Notes: generated by a model from the letters alone, not told the origin. 64,000 nucleotides of DNA from Leifsonia sp. fls2-241-R2A-40a (GCF_030209575.1 NZ_JARVRS010000001.1:3534001-3598000), one strand, 5' to 3'. Positions 36,522 to 46,913 are shown, counted from the stretch's first letter. A program made the numbers and translations.

Positions 36522-37487
36522 ATGGCGAATCCCGGCGACCAGAACTGGCAGCGCGTCCCCATCGATCCGCAGAGCGTCGACGCACCCCTGTCGCGCGCCG
36601 CGGTCTTCCTGGTCGTCACCGTCGCCGACACACCGGAGGCGCTCGCCACCGTCAAGGACGTGCTCGGCGGGATCACCGACCACGTCAAGACGGTCGGCTT
36701 CCGCGACCTCGGCGCCCGCCTTTCCTGCAATGTGGGGATCGGTGCGGACCTGTGGCGCCGCATCACCGATGCGCCTCCGCCGCGCGAGCTGCATCCGTTC
36801 CGCGAGATCGCGGGGCCCGTGCACACGGCCGTGTCCACGCCCGGCGACCTGCTCTTCCACATTCGGGCGGAGCGCGGCGACTTCACGTTCGAGCTGGAGC
36901 GTCAGCTGCTCGACGCGCTGGGCGACGCGGTCCAGGTGGTGGATGAGGTCACCGGCTTCCGGTACTTCGACGCCCGCGATCTGCTCGGCTTCGTCGACGG
37001 GACCGCCAACCCGGCGGGCGGCGACATGGCGGACGCCACCACCGTCGGGGACGAGGATCCCGATCACGCCGGCGGGAGCTACGTGGTCGTGCAGAAGTAC
37101 CTGCACGACCTCTTCTCGTGGAACCGGCTCCCGGTGCCGTCGCAGGAGGGTGTGATCGGCCGGACCAAGGTGGAGAACATCGAGCTGGACGACGCGGAGC
37201 ACGGCCAGAAGTCGCACAAGACGCTGGCGACGATCGTCGACGAGGCAGGCGTGGAGCACGACATTCTGCGTGACAACATGCCCTTCGGGCGCCCCGGTCA
37301 CGGTGAATACGGCACGTACTTCATCGGCTACTCCCGTGCGCTCTGGGTCATCGAGCGGATGCTGGAGCGGATGTTCGTCGGCGATCCGGAGGGCAGCTAC
37401 GACCGCATCCTCGACTTCTCGACGGCTGCGACCGGCTCGACCTTCTTCGCGCCGACCCGCAGCTTCCTGGAGTCGCTGGAGAGCTGA
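36522..37487 (+). CDS. Dyp-type heme peroxidase
   Basis: 321-residue dye-decolorising peroxidase. GFVDGTANPAGGD contains the GXXDG motif with the distal Asp; the proximal heme His lies in HKTLATIV or the nearby HDILRDNMPFG region, and GTYFIGYSRALWVIERMLERMFVG closes the fold. No Tat or Sec signal is present, so it should be cytoplasmic or encapsulin-loaded; no encapsulin gene is in the window. The ATG at 36522 gives the normal family length. The 3' end overlaps the convergent transporter gene by 91 bp. Confidence 0.92.
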   Translation: MANPGDQNWQRVPIDPQSVDAPLSRAAVFLVVTVADTPEALATVKDVLGGITDHVKTVGFRDLGARLSCNVGIGADLWRRITDAPPPRELHPFREIAGPVHTAVSTPGDLLFHIRAERGDFTFELERQLLDALGDAVQVVDEVTGFRYFDARDLLGFVDGTANPAGGDMADATTVGDEDPDHAGGSYVVVQKYLHDLFSWNRLPVPSQEGVIGRTKVENIELDDAEHGQKSHKTLATIVDEAGVEHDILRDNMPFGRPGHGEYGTYFIGYSRALWVIERMLERMFVGDPEGSYDRILDFSTAATGSTFFAPTRSFLESLES

Positions 37488-38350
37488 TCCTTCCGCCGCC
37501 TCCGGACCTGGCCGAGCGCGATGCCCGCGAGCACGATCACGAGGCCGGCCAGCTGTCGTCCGGACAGCGCCTCGCCGGCGACCAGCGCGCCGATGACGAC
37601 ACCGGTGACGGGATTGAGCAGGCCGATGAGGCCGACGGTCCCGGCGGGCAAGTGCCGCAGGCCCGCGAACCAGGCGACGAACGCCACCGCGGTCGCGACG
37701 ATGGTCACGTAGGCGAAGCCGGCGATGGCCGGTCCGTCGAGAGCGGGCGGCGCACCTTCGACCACCAGCGCGACGGGAAGCACGAGGAGCCCGCCCGCGA
37801 GCAGCTGCCATGCCGTCGACGCGACCAGGTCCACGGTTCCCCAGCGCGTCGCCAGTGCGTAGCCGACGGCGGAGGAGGCGAGCGCCAGCACCGCCAGCGC
37901 GATCCCGATGGGGTCCACGGGACGGTCGCCGCCGAACAGCATCAGGGCGACCCCCGCGATCCCGGCCACTCCCCCGGCGAGAGCCAGGATGCGCGGGCGC
38001 TGCCCGAGAAGGACCCGCGCGGCCGCCATCATGACCAGCGGCGAGGCGGCCATCACGGTCGCCGCCACTCCCGAGGGAAGCCGCTGGGCCACCGCGTACA
38101 CGAGCGCGAAGAAGCCTCCGGTGTTGAGCATCCCGAGCAGCGCGGAGCGCCACCACCAGGCGCCGTGCGGTCGCTGCCTGCTCAGCAGAAGCAGGATGAC
38201 GCCCGCGGGCAGCGCGCGGATGACCGCGCCCCACAGCGGCTCGGCCGGCAGCACGGCGCGCGTGACGACGTACGTCGAGCCCCACGCGACGGGTGCGATG
38301 GCGGTGAGCAGCATCCAGCGCCAGGCGTTGGTTCTCGTGGTAGCTTCCAT
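37397..38350 (-). CDS. EamA-family (DMT) transporter
   Basis: 317 residues with ten TM helices in two EamA repeats (AIAPVAWGSTYVVTRAVLP at the start of the first; GIALAVLALASSAVGYALATRW at the start of the second). DMT transporters of this type export amino acids, nucleosides or drugs. The last 40 residues are a hydrophilic tail that runs into the 3' end of the peroxidase gene. The ATG at 38350 lies in the centre of a perfect palindrome, so a repressor would block both transcription and the start itself. The divergent MarR gene is the likely regulator. Confidence 0.9.
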   Translation of the reverse strand: MEATTRTNAWRWMLLTAIAPVAWGSTYVVTRAVLPAEPLWGAVIRALPAGVILLLLSRQRPHGAWWWRSALLGMLNTGGFFALVYAVAQRLPSGVAATVMAASPLVMMAAARVLLGQRPRILALAGGVAGIAGVALMLFGGDRPVDPIGIALAVLALASSAVGYALATRWGTVDLVASTAWQLLAGGLLVLPVALVVEGAPPALDGPAIAGFAYVTIVATAVAFVAWFAGLRHLPAGTVGLIGLLNPVTGVVIGALVAGEALSGRQLAGLVIVLAGIALGQVRRRRKDQLSSDSRKLRVGAKKVEPVAAVEKSRMRS

Positions 38351-38379
38351 GGAAGCTACTTTAGCTTCCGTGGAAGGTA
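38340..38379. promoter_or_regulatory. Paired MarR-type operators between the EamA transporter and marR
   Basis: Site 1 is the perfect 20-bp palindrome GTAGCTTCCATGGAAGCTAC (38340-38359), whose central ATG is the transporter start on the minus strand. Site 2, TAGCTTCCGTGGAAGGTA (38362-38379), differs at one symmetric pair and overlaps the TATTGT -10 box of the divergent regulator. Two such sites 22 bp apart suggest autoregulation plus transporter control by the adjacent MarR protein. Confidence 0.85.
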
Positions 38380-38389
38380 TTGTGAAGGC

Positions 38390-38887
38390 ATGGACGAACC
38401 GACCGACGCCGTCGACCGCATCCAGGCCGAGTGGAGGCGCGAGCGGCCCGACGTGGACGTCGCCCCGCAGGGCGTCATCGGGCGACTGCACCGGGTGGCC
38501 GCGCGCCTCACCGACGAGCTCGACACCGTCTACGACGCGCACGGACTCGCCGAGGGCGACTTCGACGTGCTCGCGACGCTCCGTCGCGCCGGCTCCCCGT
38601 ACGAGCGCACGCCCGGCGAGCTCGCCGAGCACACCATGATCACCACGGGCGGGATGTCGAAGCGCATCGACCGCCTCGAACGCGCGGGAATGGTGGCGCG
38701 GCGCGCATCCGAGACCGATGGCCGCGGACGCGTCGTCGCTCTCACCCGTCGCGGACGGGAGACCATCGACGCGGCGTTCACCGACCACATGGCCAACGAG
38801 CGCCGGCTCGTCGACCGGCTGAACAGCAGGGATGCGGCCGAGCTCGAGCGCATCCTCACCGAGTGGCTGGCCCGCCTGGAATCGTGA
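38390..38887 (+). CDS. MarR-family transcriptional regulator
   Basis: 165-residue winged-helix repressor. The recognition region reads TPGELAEHTMITTGGMSKRIDRLERAGMVARRASETDGRGRVVALTRRG-like and is typical of MarR. The ATG follows TATTGT by 6 nt, a leaderless start, and the operator pair covers that promoter. It is divergent from the EamA transporter and presumably senses that transporter's substrate. Confidence 0.93.
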   Translation: MDEPTDAVDRIQAEWRRERPDVDVAPQGVIGRLHRVAARLTDELDTVYDAHGLAEGDFDVLATLRRAGSPYERTPGELAEHTMITTGGMSKRIDRLERAGMVARRASETDGRGRVVALTRRGRETIDAAFTDHMANERRLVDRLNSRDAAELERILTEWLARLES

Positions 38888-38985
38888 GGCGTTGGTCGTA
38901 ACACGGCGCAAGGAAGTTGCGGGCCCGCGCCGACGTGCGGGAGTCTGAAAGACCCCACAGCACCGTGAATCCACCCGGAGGATCC

Positions 38986-39828
38986 ATGTCCCGTTCGCGC
39001 CGCATCCTCGCCGCCGCAGCAGCATTCACCGCCGCAGCGCTCACCCTCGCCGGGTGCGCCGCGGGTTCGAGCGGAGGGTCGTCCGCGGGCGACGACTACA
39101 CCACCCCCGGCAAGCTGACCATCGGCACCGCCGAGCCGGCGTACTCGCCGTGGGTCCAGGACGACAAGCCGCAGTCCGGGAAGGGCTTCGAAGCCGCCGT
39201 CGCGTACGCCGTGGCCAAGCAGCTCGGGTTCGCCAAGGGCGACGTCACCTGGGTGCGCACGACCTTCGACCAGGCCATCGCTCCGGGCCCGAAGACCTTC
39301 GACTTCAACCTGCAGCAGTTCTCCATCACCGACGAGCGCAAGAAGGCGGTCGACTTCTCGTCGCCGTACTACGAGACGACACAGGCGGTGGTGACGGTCG
39401 CATCCTCCCCCGCCGCGAAAGCGAAATCCCTGACCGACCTGAAGAAGCTGTCCATCGGCGCGCAGTCCGCGACGACCAGCTTCAACGCCGCGGAGAAGCA
39501 GATCGCACCGCAGGGCGGCGTGCAGGCGTTCAACTCCAACGACGACGCCAAGCTGGCACTCGAGAACAAGCAGGTCGACGCGATCGTCGTCGACCTGCCG
39601 ACCGCCTTCTACCTCCGCGACGCCGAGCTGAAGGACGGCAGCATCGTAGGTCAGCTCCCCAAGGTCTCCGGCCAGGAGGGCGACCGGTTCGGACTGGTCC
39701 TCGCCAAGGACAGCCCCCTCACCACGAAGGTGACGGCCGCGGTGGATGCGCTGCGGAAGGACGGCACGCTCGACAAACTGGCCGAGCAGTGGCTCGCCGC
39801 GGACGGTGACGCGCCCGTGCTCAAGTAG
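38986..39828 (+). CDS. Polar amino acid ABC transporter substrate-binding lipoprotein
   Basis: 280 residues of the solute-binding family 3. The signal MSRSRRILAAAAAFTAAALTLAGC has lipobox TLAGC. The mature protein shows YSPWVQDDKPQSGKGFEAAVAYAVAKQLGF, the QFSITDERKKAVDFSSPYY block diagnostic of the family, and DAIVVDLPTAFYL. GGAGGA lies 6 nt before the ATG. First gene of a three-gene importer with the permease and ATPase directly downstream; specificity cannot be told. Confidence 0.94.
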   Translation: MSRSRRILAAAAAFTAAALTLAGCAAGSSGGSSAGDDYTTPGKLTIGTAEPAYSPWVQDDKPQSGKGFEAAVAYAVAKQLGFAKGDVTWVRTTFDQAIAPGPKTFDFNLQQFSITDERKKAVDFSSPYYETTQAVVTVASSPAAKAKSLTDLKKLSIGAQSATTSFNAAEKQIAPQGGVQAFNSNDDAKLALENKQVDAIVVDLPTAFYLRDAELKDGSIVGQLPKVSGQEGDRFGLVLAKDSPLTTKVTAAVDALRKDGTLDKLAEQWLAADGDAPVLK

Positions 39829-39837
39829 CCTTCGACG

Positions 39838-40713
39838 GTGACCGACACCTCGACGCCGCCGACCGTCGACGCTCCACAGCCGAGCGCCGTCGAACGGGAC
39901 CGGCGGCTGTACCGCAAACGGCAGACCACGCGCTCGGTGCTGATCAGCCTGGGCAGCACGCTGGTCGTGGCCGTTCTCGCCTGGGTGTTCGTGATCAACA
40001 CGCCGGGATGGGCGCGCGTCCAGCAGACCTTCTTCGACCCGGCCGTCGCGGTGCAGGCTTGGCCGCGGGTGTTCGACGGGCTGCTGCTGAACATCCGCGT
40101 GCTCATCGTCGCGGCTCTCGGCGTGCTCGTGGTGAGCATCCTGCTCGCCACCGTGCGCACGCTCCGCGGACCGATCTTCTTCCCGTTGCGCGCGCTGGCG
40201 GCGGGCTACACCGATCTGTTCCGCGGCATGCCGCTGATCATCGTCCTGTACCTCGTCGGCTTCGGGCTGCCCGGCCTCGGGGTGTTCCCGCGCATGCCAC
40301 CGGAGTTCTGGGGCACGCTCGCGCTCATCCTCGTGTACTCCGCCTACGTCTCGGAGGTGTTCCGCGCCGGCATCGAAGCGGTGCACCCGTCCCAGCGGCT
40401 GGCGGCGCGCGGCCTCGGGCTGTCGCACTACCAGACGCTGCGGCTCGTGATCCTGCCGCAAGCGGTACGCAAGGTGACACCGGCACTGATGAACGACTTC
40501 GTCGCGATGCAGAAGGACGTCGGGCTGATCTCGGTGCTCGGCGCGGTGGATGCGGTGCGCGCGGCCCAGATCGAGACGGCGGCCACCTACAACTTCACGC
40601 CCTACGTGCTGGCCGGGCTGCTGTTCGTGCTCTTGGCGTGGCCGACCATCCGGCTCACCGATTGGTACGCGGCGCGCGTCCGCAGCCGCGAGCAGGTCGG
40701 GAGCATCGTATGA
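39838..40713 (+). CDS. Amino acid ABC transporter permease
   Basis: 291 residues of the HisM/GlnP type, with a TM helix near residues 35-60, then a BPD-type core of about four helices. The EAA loop reads VSEVFRAGIEAVHPSQRLAARGLGLSHYQTLRLVILPQA, where the permease contacts the ATPase. GTG at 39838 follows the binding-protein gene by 9 bp; the stop overlaps the ATPase start as ATGA. The N-terminal 35 residues are hydrophilic and unusually long for the family. Confidence 0.93.
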   Translation: MTDTSTPPTVDAPQPSAVERDRRLYRKRQTTRSVLISLGSTLVVAVLAWVFVINTPGWARVQQTFFDPAVAVQAWPRVFDGLLLNIRVLIVAALGVLVVSILLATVRTLRGPIFFPLRALAAGYTDLFRGMPLIIVLYLVGFGLPGLGVFPRMPPEFWGTLALILVYSAYVSEVFRAGIEAVHPSQRLAARGLGLSHYQTLRLVILPQAVRKVTPALMNDFVAMQKDVGLISVLGAVDAVRAAQIETAATYNFTPYVLAGLLFVLLAWPTIRLTDWYAARVRSREQVGSIV

Positions 40714-41456
40714 GCGAGCCGGTCCTGCGGCTGACCGGGATCCGGAAACGGTTCGGTGAGACCGAGGTGCTGCGCGGCATCGACCTCGACGTCCAGGAGC
40801 ACGAGGTCGTCGCGCTGATCGGCGCCAGCGGCTCGGGCAAGTCGACACTGTTGCGCACGATCAACCTCCTGGAGCAGCTGGACGACGGCCAGATCCTCCT
40901 GCGCGGGACGGACATCAGCGACCCGCGGATCGCGGCCGACGCCGTGCGCGGACGCATCGGGGTCGTCTTCCAGCACTACAACCTCTTCCCGCACCTCAGC
41001 GTGCTCGACAACGTGACCCTCGCCTCCCGTCGTGTGCACCGCATCCCCCGTGCTGCGGCCGAAGAGAAGGCGCTCGCACTGCTGGACGGCATCGGGCTGG
41101 GCGACAAGGCCAAAGAGTTCCCGGATCGCCTCTCGGGCGGCCAGCAGCAGCGGGCGGCCATTGTGCGCGCCATCGCCACGGATCCGGAGCTGCTGCTTCT
41201 CGACGAGGTGACCAGCGCGCTGGACCCGGAGCTCGTGGGCGAGGTGCTGGAACTGGTCCGCACGCTCAAGGCGTCGGGGACGACGATCGTGATGGCGACC
41301 CACGAGATGGCGTTCGCACGCGATGTCGCGGACCGTGTGGTGTTCCTCGACCGTGGGGTGATCGCGGAGCAGGGGCCGCCCGCGCAGCTCTTCGGTGCGC
41401 CGACGGAGGACCGCACCCGGGAGTTCCTCGCCCGGTTCTCGGAGTGGACGACGTAA
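40710..41456 (+). CDS. Amino acid ABC transporter ATP-binding protein
   Basis: 248 residues of the GlnQ/HisP type. Walker A GASGSGKST, Q-loop VFQHYNLFPHLSVLDNV, signature LSGGQQQRAAIVRAIA, Walker B LLLLDEVTSALDPELVGEV and the H-loop ATHEMAFA are all intact. The ATG overlaps the permease stop by 4 bp. Much longer open frame upstream lies inside the permease gene and is not used. Confidence 0.96.
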   Translation: MSEPVLRLTGIRKRFGETEVLRGIDLDVQEHEVVALIGASGSGKSTLLRTINLLEQLDDGQILLRGTDISDPRIAADAVRGRIGVVFQHYNLFPHLSVLDNVTLASRRVHRIPRAAAEEKALALLDGIGLGDKAKEFPDRLSGGQQQRAAIVRAIATDPELLLLDEVTSALDPELVGEVLELVRTLKASGTTIVMATHEMAFARDVADRVVFLDRGVIAEQGPPAQLFGAPTEDRTREFLARFSEWTT

Positions 41457-41531
41457 CGCGGCGAAGGCTTTCGCAACAGGTCGTCATCTTCGTGGCGAGC
41501 GGGTGCGGCCGCGCGGTACAAACGGTCGATC

Positions 41532-41813
41532 ATGTCGCGCATCTTCACGAGCAAGTTCAACCCGGGGCGGGCCCGCTGGGAGCTGGTCGTCACCCCGCAG
41601 GGCGACGTCTACGCGTTCCCGCTCACGCTGCCGATCGCGCAGCGTCAGGTGCTCGGCGGTCACCGGCGCTACCTCGTGGGACGCGTCACCAAGGGCTCGG
41701 CGGCCTGGACGGCGGCAGGCCCGTCCGGGCTCGTCTACGGGACGACGTTCCCCACGCTCCCCTCCGCGCTGGAGGCGATCGCGGACGAGGTCGACCTCGC
41801 GCCGGTGCCGTGA
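41532..41813 (+). CDS. Small conserved-looking protein of unknown function
   Basis: 93 residues, soluble and beta-rich in appearance (ARWELVVTPQGDVYAFPLTLPIAQRQVLGGHRRYLVGRVTKG), ending with a short helix (LPSALEAIADEVD). No domain recognised. It follows the ABC transporter by 75 bp and precedes the tandem repeat array. Codon use is normal; a TACAAA box lies 9 nt before the ATG. Confidence 0.6.
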   Translation: MSRIFTSKFNPGRARWELVVTPQGDVYAFPLTLPIAQRQVLGGHRRYLVGRVTKGSAAWTAAGPSGLVYGTTFPTLPSALEAIADEVDLAPVP

Positions 41814-41871
41814 CGGGTGCGGGCCGGAGTGGGGGCTCTTACGTCAATGGGAGGAGATCCCGTGGGCGCAG

Positions 41872-42256
41872 CGACGGAGATCCGGCGGCTATCGGAGGAG
41901 AAAGGGCGCCCAACCTCCTCCGGACCGCGGTGCAGCAGGAGAATCGGCGCGATTTCGGCCGATTCTCCTCCGCTGGCGGGAGCGGCGGCGCGGGTCGGCA
42001 GGGGCCCAGCGACGGAGATCCGGCGGCTATCGGAGGAGAAAGGGCGCGAAATCTCCTCCGGACCGCGGTGCGACAGGAGAATCGGCGCGATTTCGGCCGA
42101 ATCTCCTCCGCTAGCGGGAGCGGTGGCGCGGGTCGGCAGGGGTCGAGCGACGGAGATCCGGCGGCTATCGGAGGAGAACGGGCGCGAAATCTCCTTCGGA
42201 CCGCGGTGCGGCAGGAGAATCGGCGCGATTTCGGCCGAATCTCCTCCGGTGGCAGC
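41872..42256. repeat. Three tandem copies of a 138-bp unit with nested hairpins
   Basis: Units begin at CGACGGAGATCCGGCGG, positions 41872, 42010 and 42148, exactly 138 bp apart, and differ at only a few bases; the third is cut at its end. Each unit holds two inverted repeats: GGAGGAGA / TCTCCTCC around about 12 nt, and GGAGAATCGGC / GCCGATTCTCC around about 8 nt. Copy 1 differs in the first stem. The array fills the 455-bp gap between a convergent small gene and sufU. Because 138 is divisible by three, frames stay open across it, but no start and no protein character support a gene. Confidence 0.9.
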
Positions 42257-42268
42257 TAGCGCGGGGCG

Positions 42269-44076
<1,808 letters not shown>

Positions 44077-44138
44077 CTAGGCTGCTCCCGGCCCCCGGAT
44101 GGGGGCAGACTCCCACGCTCTGATCGCAAAGGTGCGTC

Positions 44139-45794
44139 ATGTCCGACACTCTCCCGACCTCTTCCCGCCTCCGTCGAACGCTCGTCAGCGCAGCCGGAGT
44201 CCTCGCCCTCGCCCTCGGCGTCGGCCTGGCCGATGCACCGGCCGCGACCGCCTGGGACCCCGGTCACGGCGACGCGGCGCTCGCGCCCCGCACCGCCTTC
44301 ACGATGGCGCCCGACGGCTCCAGCGGCGCCACGCAGGGCGGCGAGGGCATCCCGAACATCGACTCCGTGAAGAAGACGATCGCGACCTACTACGGCGACC
44401 CCGGCACCGGGATCGCGAACAAGACGAGCTCCCCCTACATCAGCGAACTCGGCGGCATCCTGGGCCGGGAGAAGGCGGAGTTGAAGGCGGGCTACGACCG
44501 CGCTGTGCGCCACGGCCAGAAGCCCGCGATCGTCTTCGACACCGACGACACCACGCTGTGGACGTACGACATGGAAGTCGCGGACATGCACTTCACCTTC
44601 AACCCCGCCGAACAGGATGTGTGGGTGCAGGGACAGCGCTTCCCGGCGACGCCCGGCATGGTCGACTTCGTCAACCAGGCGGCGGCCATGGGCTACACCG
44701 TCTTCGGCCTGACCGGCCGCAACGACAACCAGAAGGCCGCCACGCTGGGCAACCTGTCGAAGGTCGGTTTCACCGCTTTCTCCGCCGACCGCTTCTACAC
44801 GAAGTGGACGGGAACGGGCGCATCCCAGCAGCCGCCGTACGTCACCTGCGCCGCAGCCAGCTGCACCACCGTCGAGTACAAGGCGCTGACCCGCAAGCAC
44901 ATCCAGGACCTCGGCTACACCATCACGCTCAACGTGGGCGACCAGTGGTCCGACCTGCAGGGCGGCTACGCCGAGCAGGCGCTGAAGCTCCCCAACCCCA
45001 CCTACTACCTGCCCTCGGCCGACCTGCCCGGCGTCAGCGAGCCGCGTCTCGCTCCGCGCACGCACTTCCGGATGGCGCCCGACGGTTCGAGCGGCGCCAC
45101 GCAGGGCGGCGAAGGCATCCCGAACATCGACTCGGTCAAGAAGACGATCGCGACGTACTACGGCGACCCGGGGACCGGCATCGCGAACAAGACCGATTCG
45201 CCGTACATCCGTGAACTGCACTCGATCGTGCAGCGGCAGGCGCCGGTGGTCGCAGCTCAGTGCTTCGTAGAGAAGAAGCTGCACAAGAACCCGGCGATCG
45301 TGCTCGACACGGACGACACGACCCTCTGGACGTACGACATGGAGGTGGCGGACATGCACTTCACCTTCAACCCGGCCGAGCAGGACGTCTGGGTGCAGGA
45401 CGAGCGCTTCCCGGCGACGCCGCACATGACGACGCTCGCCGCGGTCGCCCAGAAGGCGGGCTGCACGCTGGTGGGCCTCACGGGCCGGAACGACGACCAG
45501 AAGGCGGCGACCCTCGGCAACCTGGCGAAGGTCGGCTACACCGGGTTCACTCCGCAGAACTTCTACACGAAGTGGACGGGTGTCGGCGCCTCCCAGCAAC
45601 CGGCGTACATCAGCTGCGCCACGGCCAAGTGCACGACCATCGAGTACAAGTCGCAGACGCGCGCGCACATCGAGTCGGCGGCCGGCGGGAAGTACGACAT
45701 CGTCGCCAACTTCGGCGACCAGTACAGCGACCTGATCGGCGGGCACGCCGACCGGACCGTGAAGCTGCCGAACCCGACCTACTACCTTCCGTAG
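44139..45794 (+). CDS. Secreted tandem-duplicated HAD acid phosphatase
   Basis: 551 residues with an N-terminal Sec signal (RRTLVSAAGVLALALGVGLADAPAATA). Two homologous halves (about 45-290 and 300-551) each carry the HAD subfamily IIIB/acid phosphatase motifs: FDTDDTTLWTYD or LDTDDTTLWTYD (motif I), GLTGRND (motif II), a lysine region and VGDQWSDLQGGYA or FGDQYSDLIGGHA (motif IV). Each half begins with an APRT-x-F-x-MAPDGSSGATQGGEGIPNI-like block, so the duplication covers the entire domain. Both active sites look intact. AAAGGTG is 6 nt before the ATG. It should release phosphate from organic compounds outside the cell. Confidence 0.92.
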   Translation: MSDTLPTSSRLRRTLVSAAGVLALALGVGLADAPAATAWDPGHGDAALAPRTAFTMAPDGSSGATQGGEGIPNIDSVKKTIATYYGDPGTGIANKTSSPYISELGGILGREKAELKAGYDRAVRHGQKPAIVFDTDDTTLWTYDMEVADMHFTFNPAEQDVWVQGQRFPATPGMVDFVNQAAAMGYTVFGLTGRNDNQKAATLGNLSKVGFTAFSADRFYTKWTGTGASQQPPYVTCAAASCTTVEYKALTRKHIQDLGYTITLNVGDQWSDLQGGYAEQALKLPNPTYYLPSADLPGVSEPRLAPRTHFRMAPDGSSGATQGGEGIPNIDSVKKTIATYYGDPGTGIANKTDSPYIRELHSIVQRQAPVVAAQCFVEKKLHKNPAIVLDTDDTTLWTYDMEVADMHFTFNPAEQDVWVQDERFPATPHMTTLAAVAQKAGCTLVGLTGRNDDQKAATLGNLAKVGYTGFTPQNFYTKWTGVGASQQPAYISCATAKCTTIEYKSQTRAHIESAAGGKYDIVANFGDQYSDLIGGHADRTVKLPNPTYYLP

Positions 45795-45834
45795 CGGCCC
45801 GTCCGCTCGGCTGTGCCGCCGGTAGGCTCGGGGC

Positions 45835-46032
45835 ATGGTCGAGCGGACGAACGGTTCCCCCTGGTTCTTCATTCTCGGCGTCGCGCTGGTCGTGGTGGGT
45901 CTGGCCGGCCCGCTGCTGTTCGACGCCGTGACCAGCGACGTGAACTGGCTCGTCCGCGGTCTCGGAGTGCTGGTCGCCGTCGGCGGCGGCGTGCTCATCG
46001 GCTTCGGGGTGCGTCGGCGCCAGGGGCGCTGA
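45835..46032 (+). CDS. Small two-TM membrane protein
   Basis: 65 residues, MVERTNGSPWFFILGVALVV..., with two hydrophobic helices (about 11-29 and 40-58) and a basic tail RRRQGR. No family named. TAGGCT lies 6 nt before the ATG (leaderless). Confidence 0.65.
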   Translation: MVERTNGSPWFFILGVALVVVGLAGPLLFDAVTSDVNWLVRGLGVLVAVGGGVLIGFGVRRRQGR

Positions 46033-46058
46033 CGGTGGCGGCGACTACGCTGCATCCC

Positions 46059-46862
46059 ATGAGCACCCTCACCTCTTCCGACGGCAGCACGATCGCGTAC
46101 GAGATCGACGGCTCAGGGCCGGCCATCGTGCTGGTCGACGGAGCCACCTGTTTCCGCGACGCCGGACCGATGCGCCCGATCGCGGCGGCGCTGCGGGAGC
46201 GCCTCACGGTGGTCCTGTACGACCGGCGCGGGCGCGGCGAGAGCAGCGATCGGCTGGCGGACCCGTCCGCGCGGGCGGATGCCGTCGCGCGCGAGATCGA
46301 AGACCTTGCGGCCCTGGTGGATGCCGTCGGCGGCTCCGCGACGCTCTTCGGAATGTCGTCGGGCGGCGCTCTGGCGCTGGCCGCGACCGCAGCGCTGGGG
46401 GCCGAGCGCGTGCCGCGCGTCGCGGTGTACGAGCCGCCGTACCTGCCGGACTCGATGCTGCCCTCCGCCGAGGCCTACACGCGAGAGCTCGCGGGGGCGT
46501 TGGCCGCCGATGACCGGGCGGCCGCGGTCGAATTGTTCCTGCGGCGGGTGGGCGTCCCCGAGGCGGGCATCGAAGGGATGCGCAACTCGCCCGGGTGGGA
46601 GTCGACCCTCGCGCTGGCGCCGACCCTCGCGTACGACGACGCCGCGATGGGCGACAGCCGCGTGCCGGACGACCTGCTGCAGGCGGTCTCTGTCCCCGTG
46701 TTGGCGCTCGCGGGCGAGCAGACCCCGGGGTTCCTGCGGGTCGGCGCCGAGGGCGTCGCTTCCGGGGCGCAGGACGGCGACTTCGAGGTGGTCGCCGGTC
46801 AGACGCACGACGTCTCGGGCGAAGCGGTGGCGCCCCACCTCATCCGCTTCGTCACCGGCTGA
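46059..46862 (+). CDS. Alpha/beta hydrolase
   Basis: 267 residues. The fold's nucleophile elbow is GMSSGGAL, the oxyanion region VDGATCFRDAG and the DRRGRGESSD loop; the triad His is in GQTHDVSGEAVAPHL. Substrate unknown. The ATG follows TACGCT by 7 nt, a leaderless start. It stands alone, convergent with the MHS transporter. Confidence 0.85.
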   Translation: MSTLTSSDGSTIAYEIDGSGPAIVLVDGATCFRDAGPMRPIAAALRERLTVVLYDRRGRGESSDRLADPSARADAVAREIEDLAALVDAVGGSATLFGMSSGGALALAATAALGAERVPRVAVYEPPYLPDSMLPSAEAYTRELAGALAADDRAAAVELFLRRVGVPEAGIEGMRNSPGWESTLALAPTLAYDDAAMGDSRVPDDLLQAVSVPVLALAGEQTPGFLRVGAEGVASGAQDGDFEVVAGQTHDVSGEAVAPHLIRFVTG

Positions 46863-46913
46863 GCCGACTCGCCGAGCCGACCCGCGCTTGGCCGACCGCT
46901 CTGAGCGGCCCGC

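Noticed and set aside
41872-42256. CRISPR array
   Set aside because: The unit is 138 bp and almost fully identical, with no variable spacers and no cas genes nearby.
41444-42259. Long open frame with a 46-residue periodic protein across the tandem repeats
   Set aside because: The period of 138 bp keeps all frames open by arithmetic. The frame starts inside the transporter ATPase gene, lacks a ribosome site and shows no protein-like pattern.
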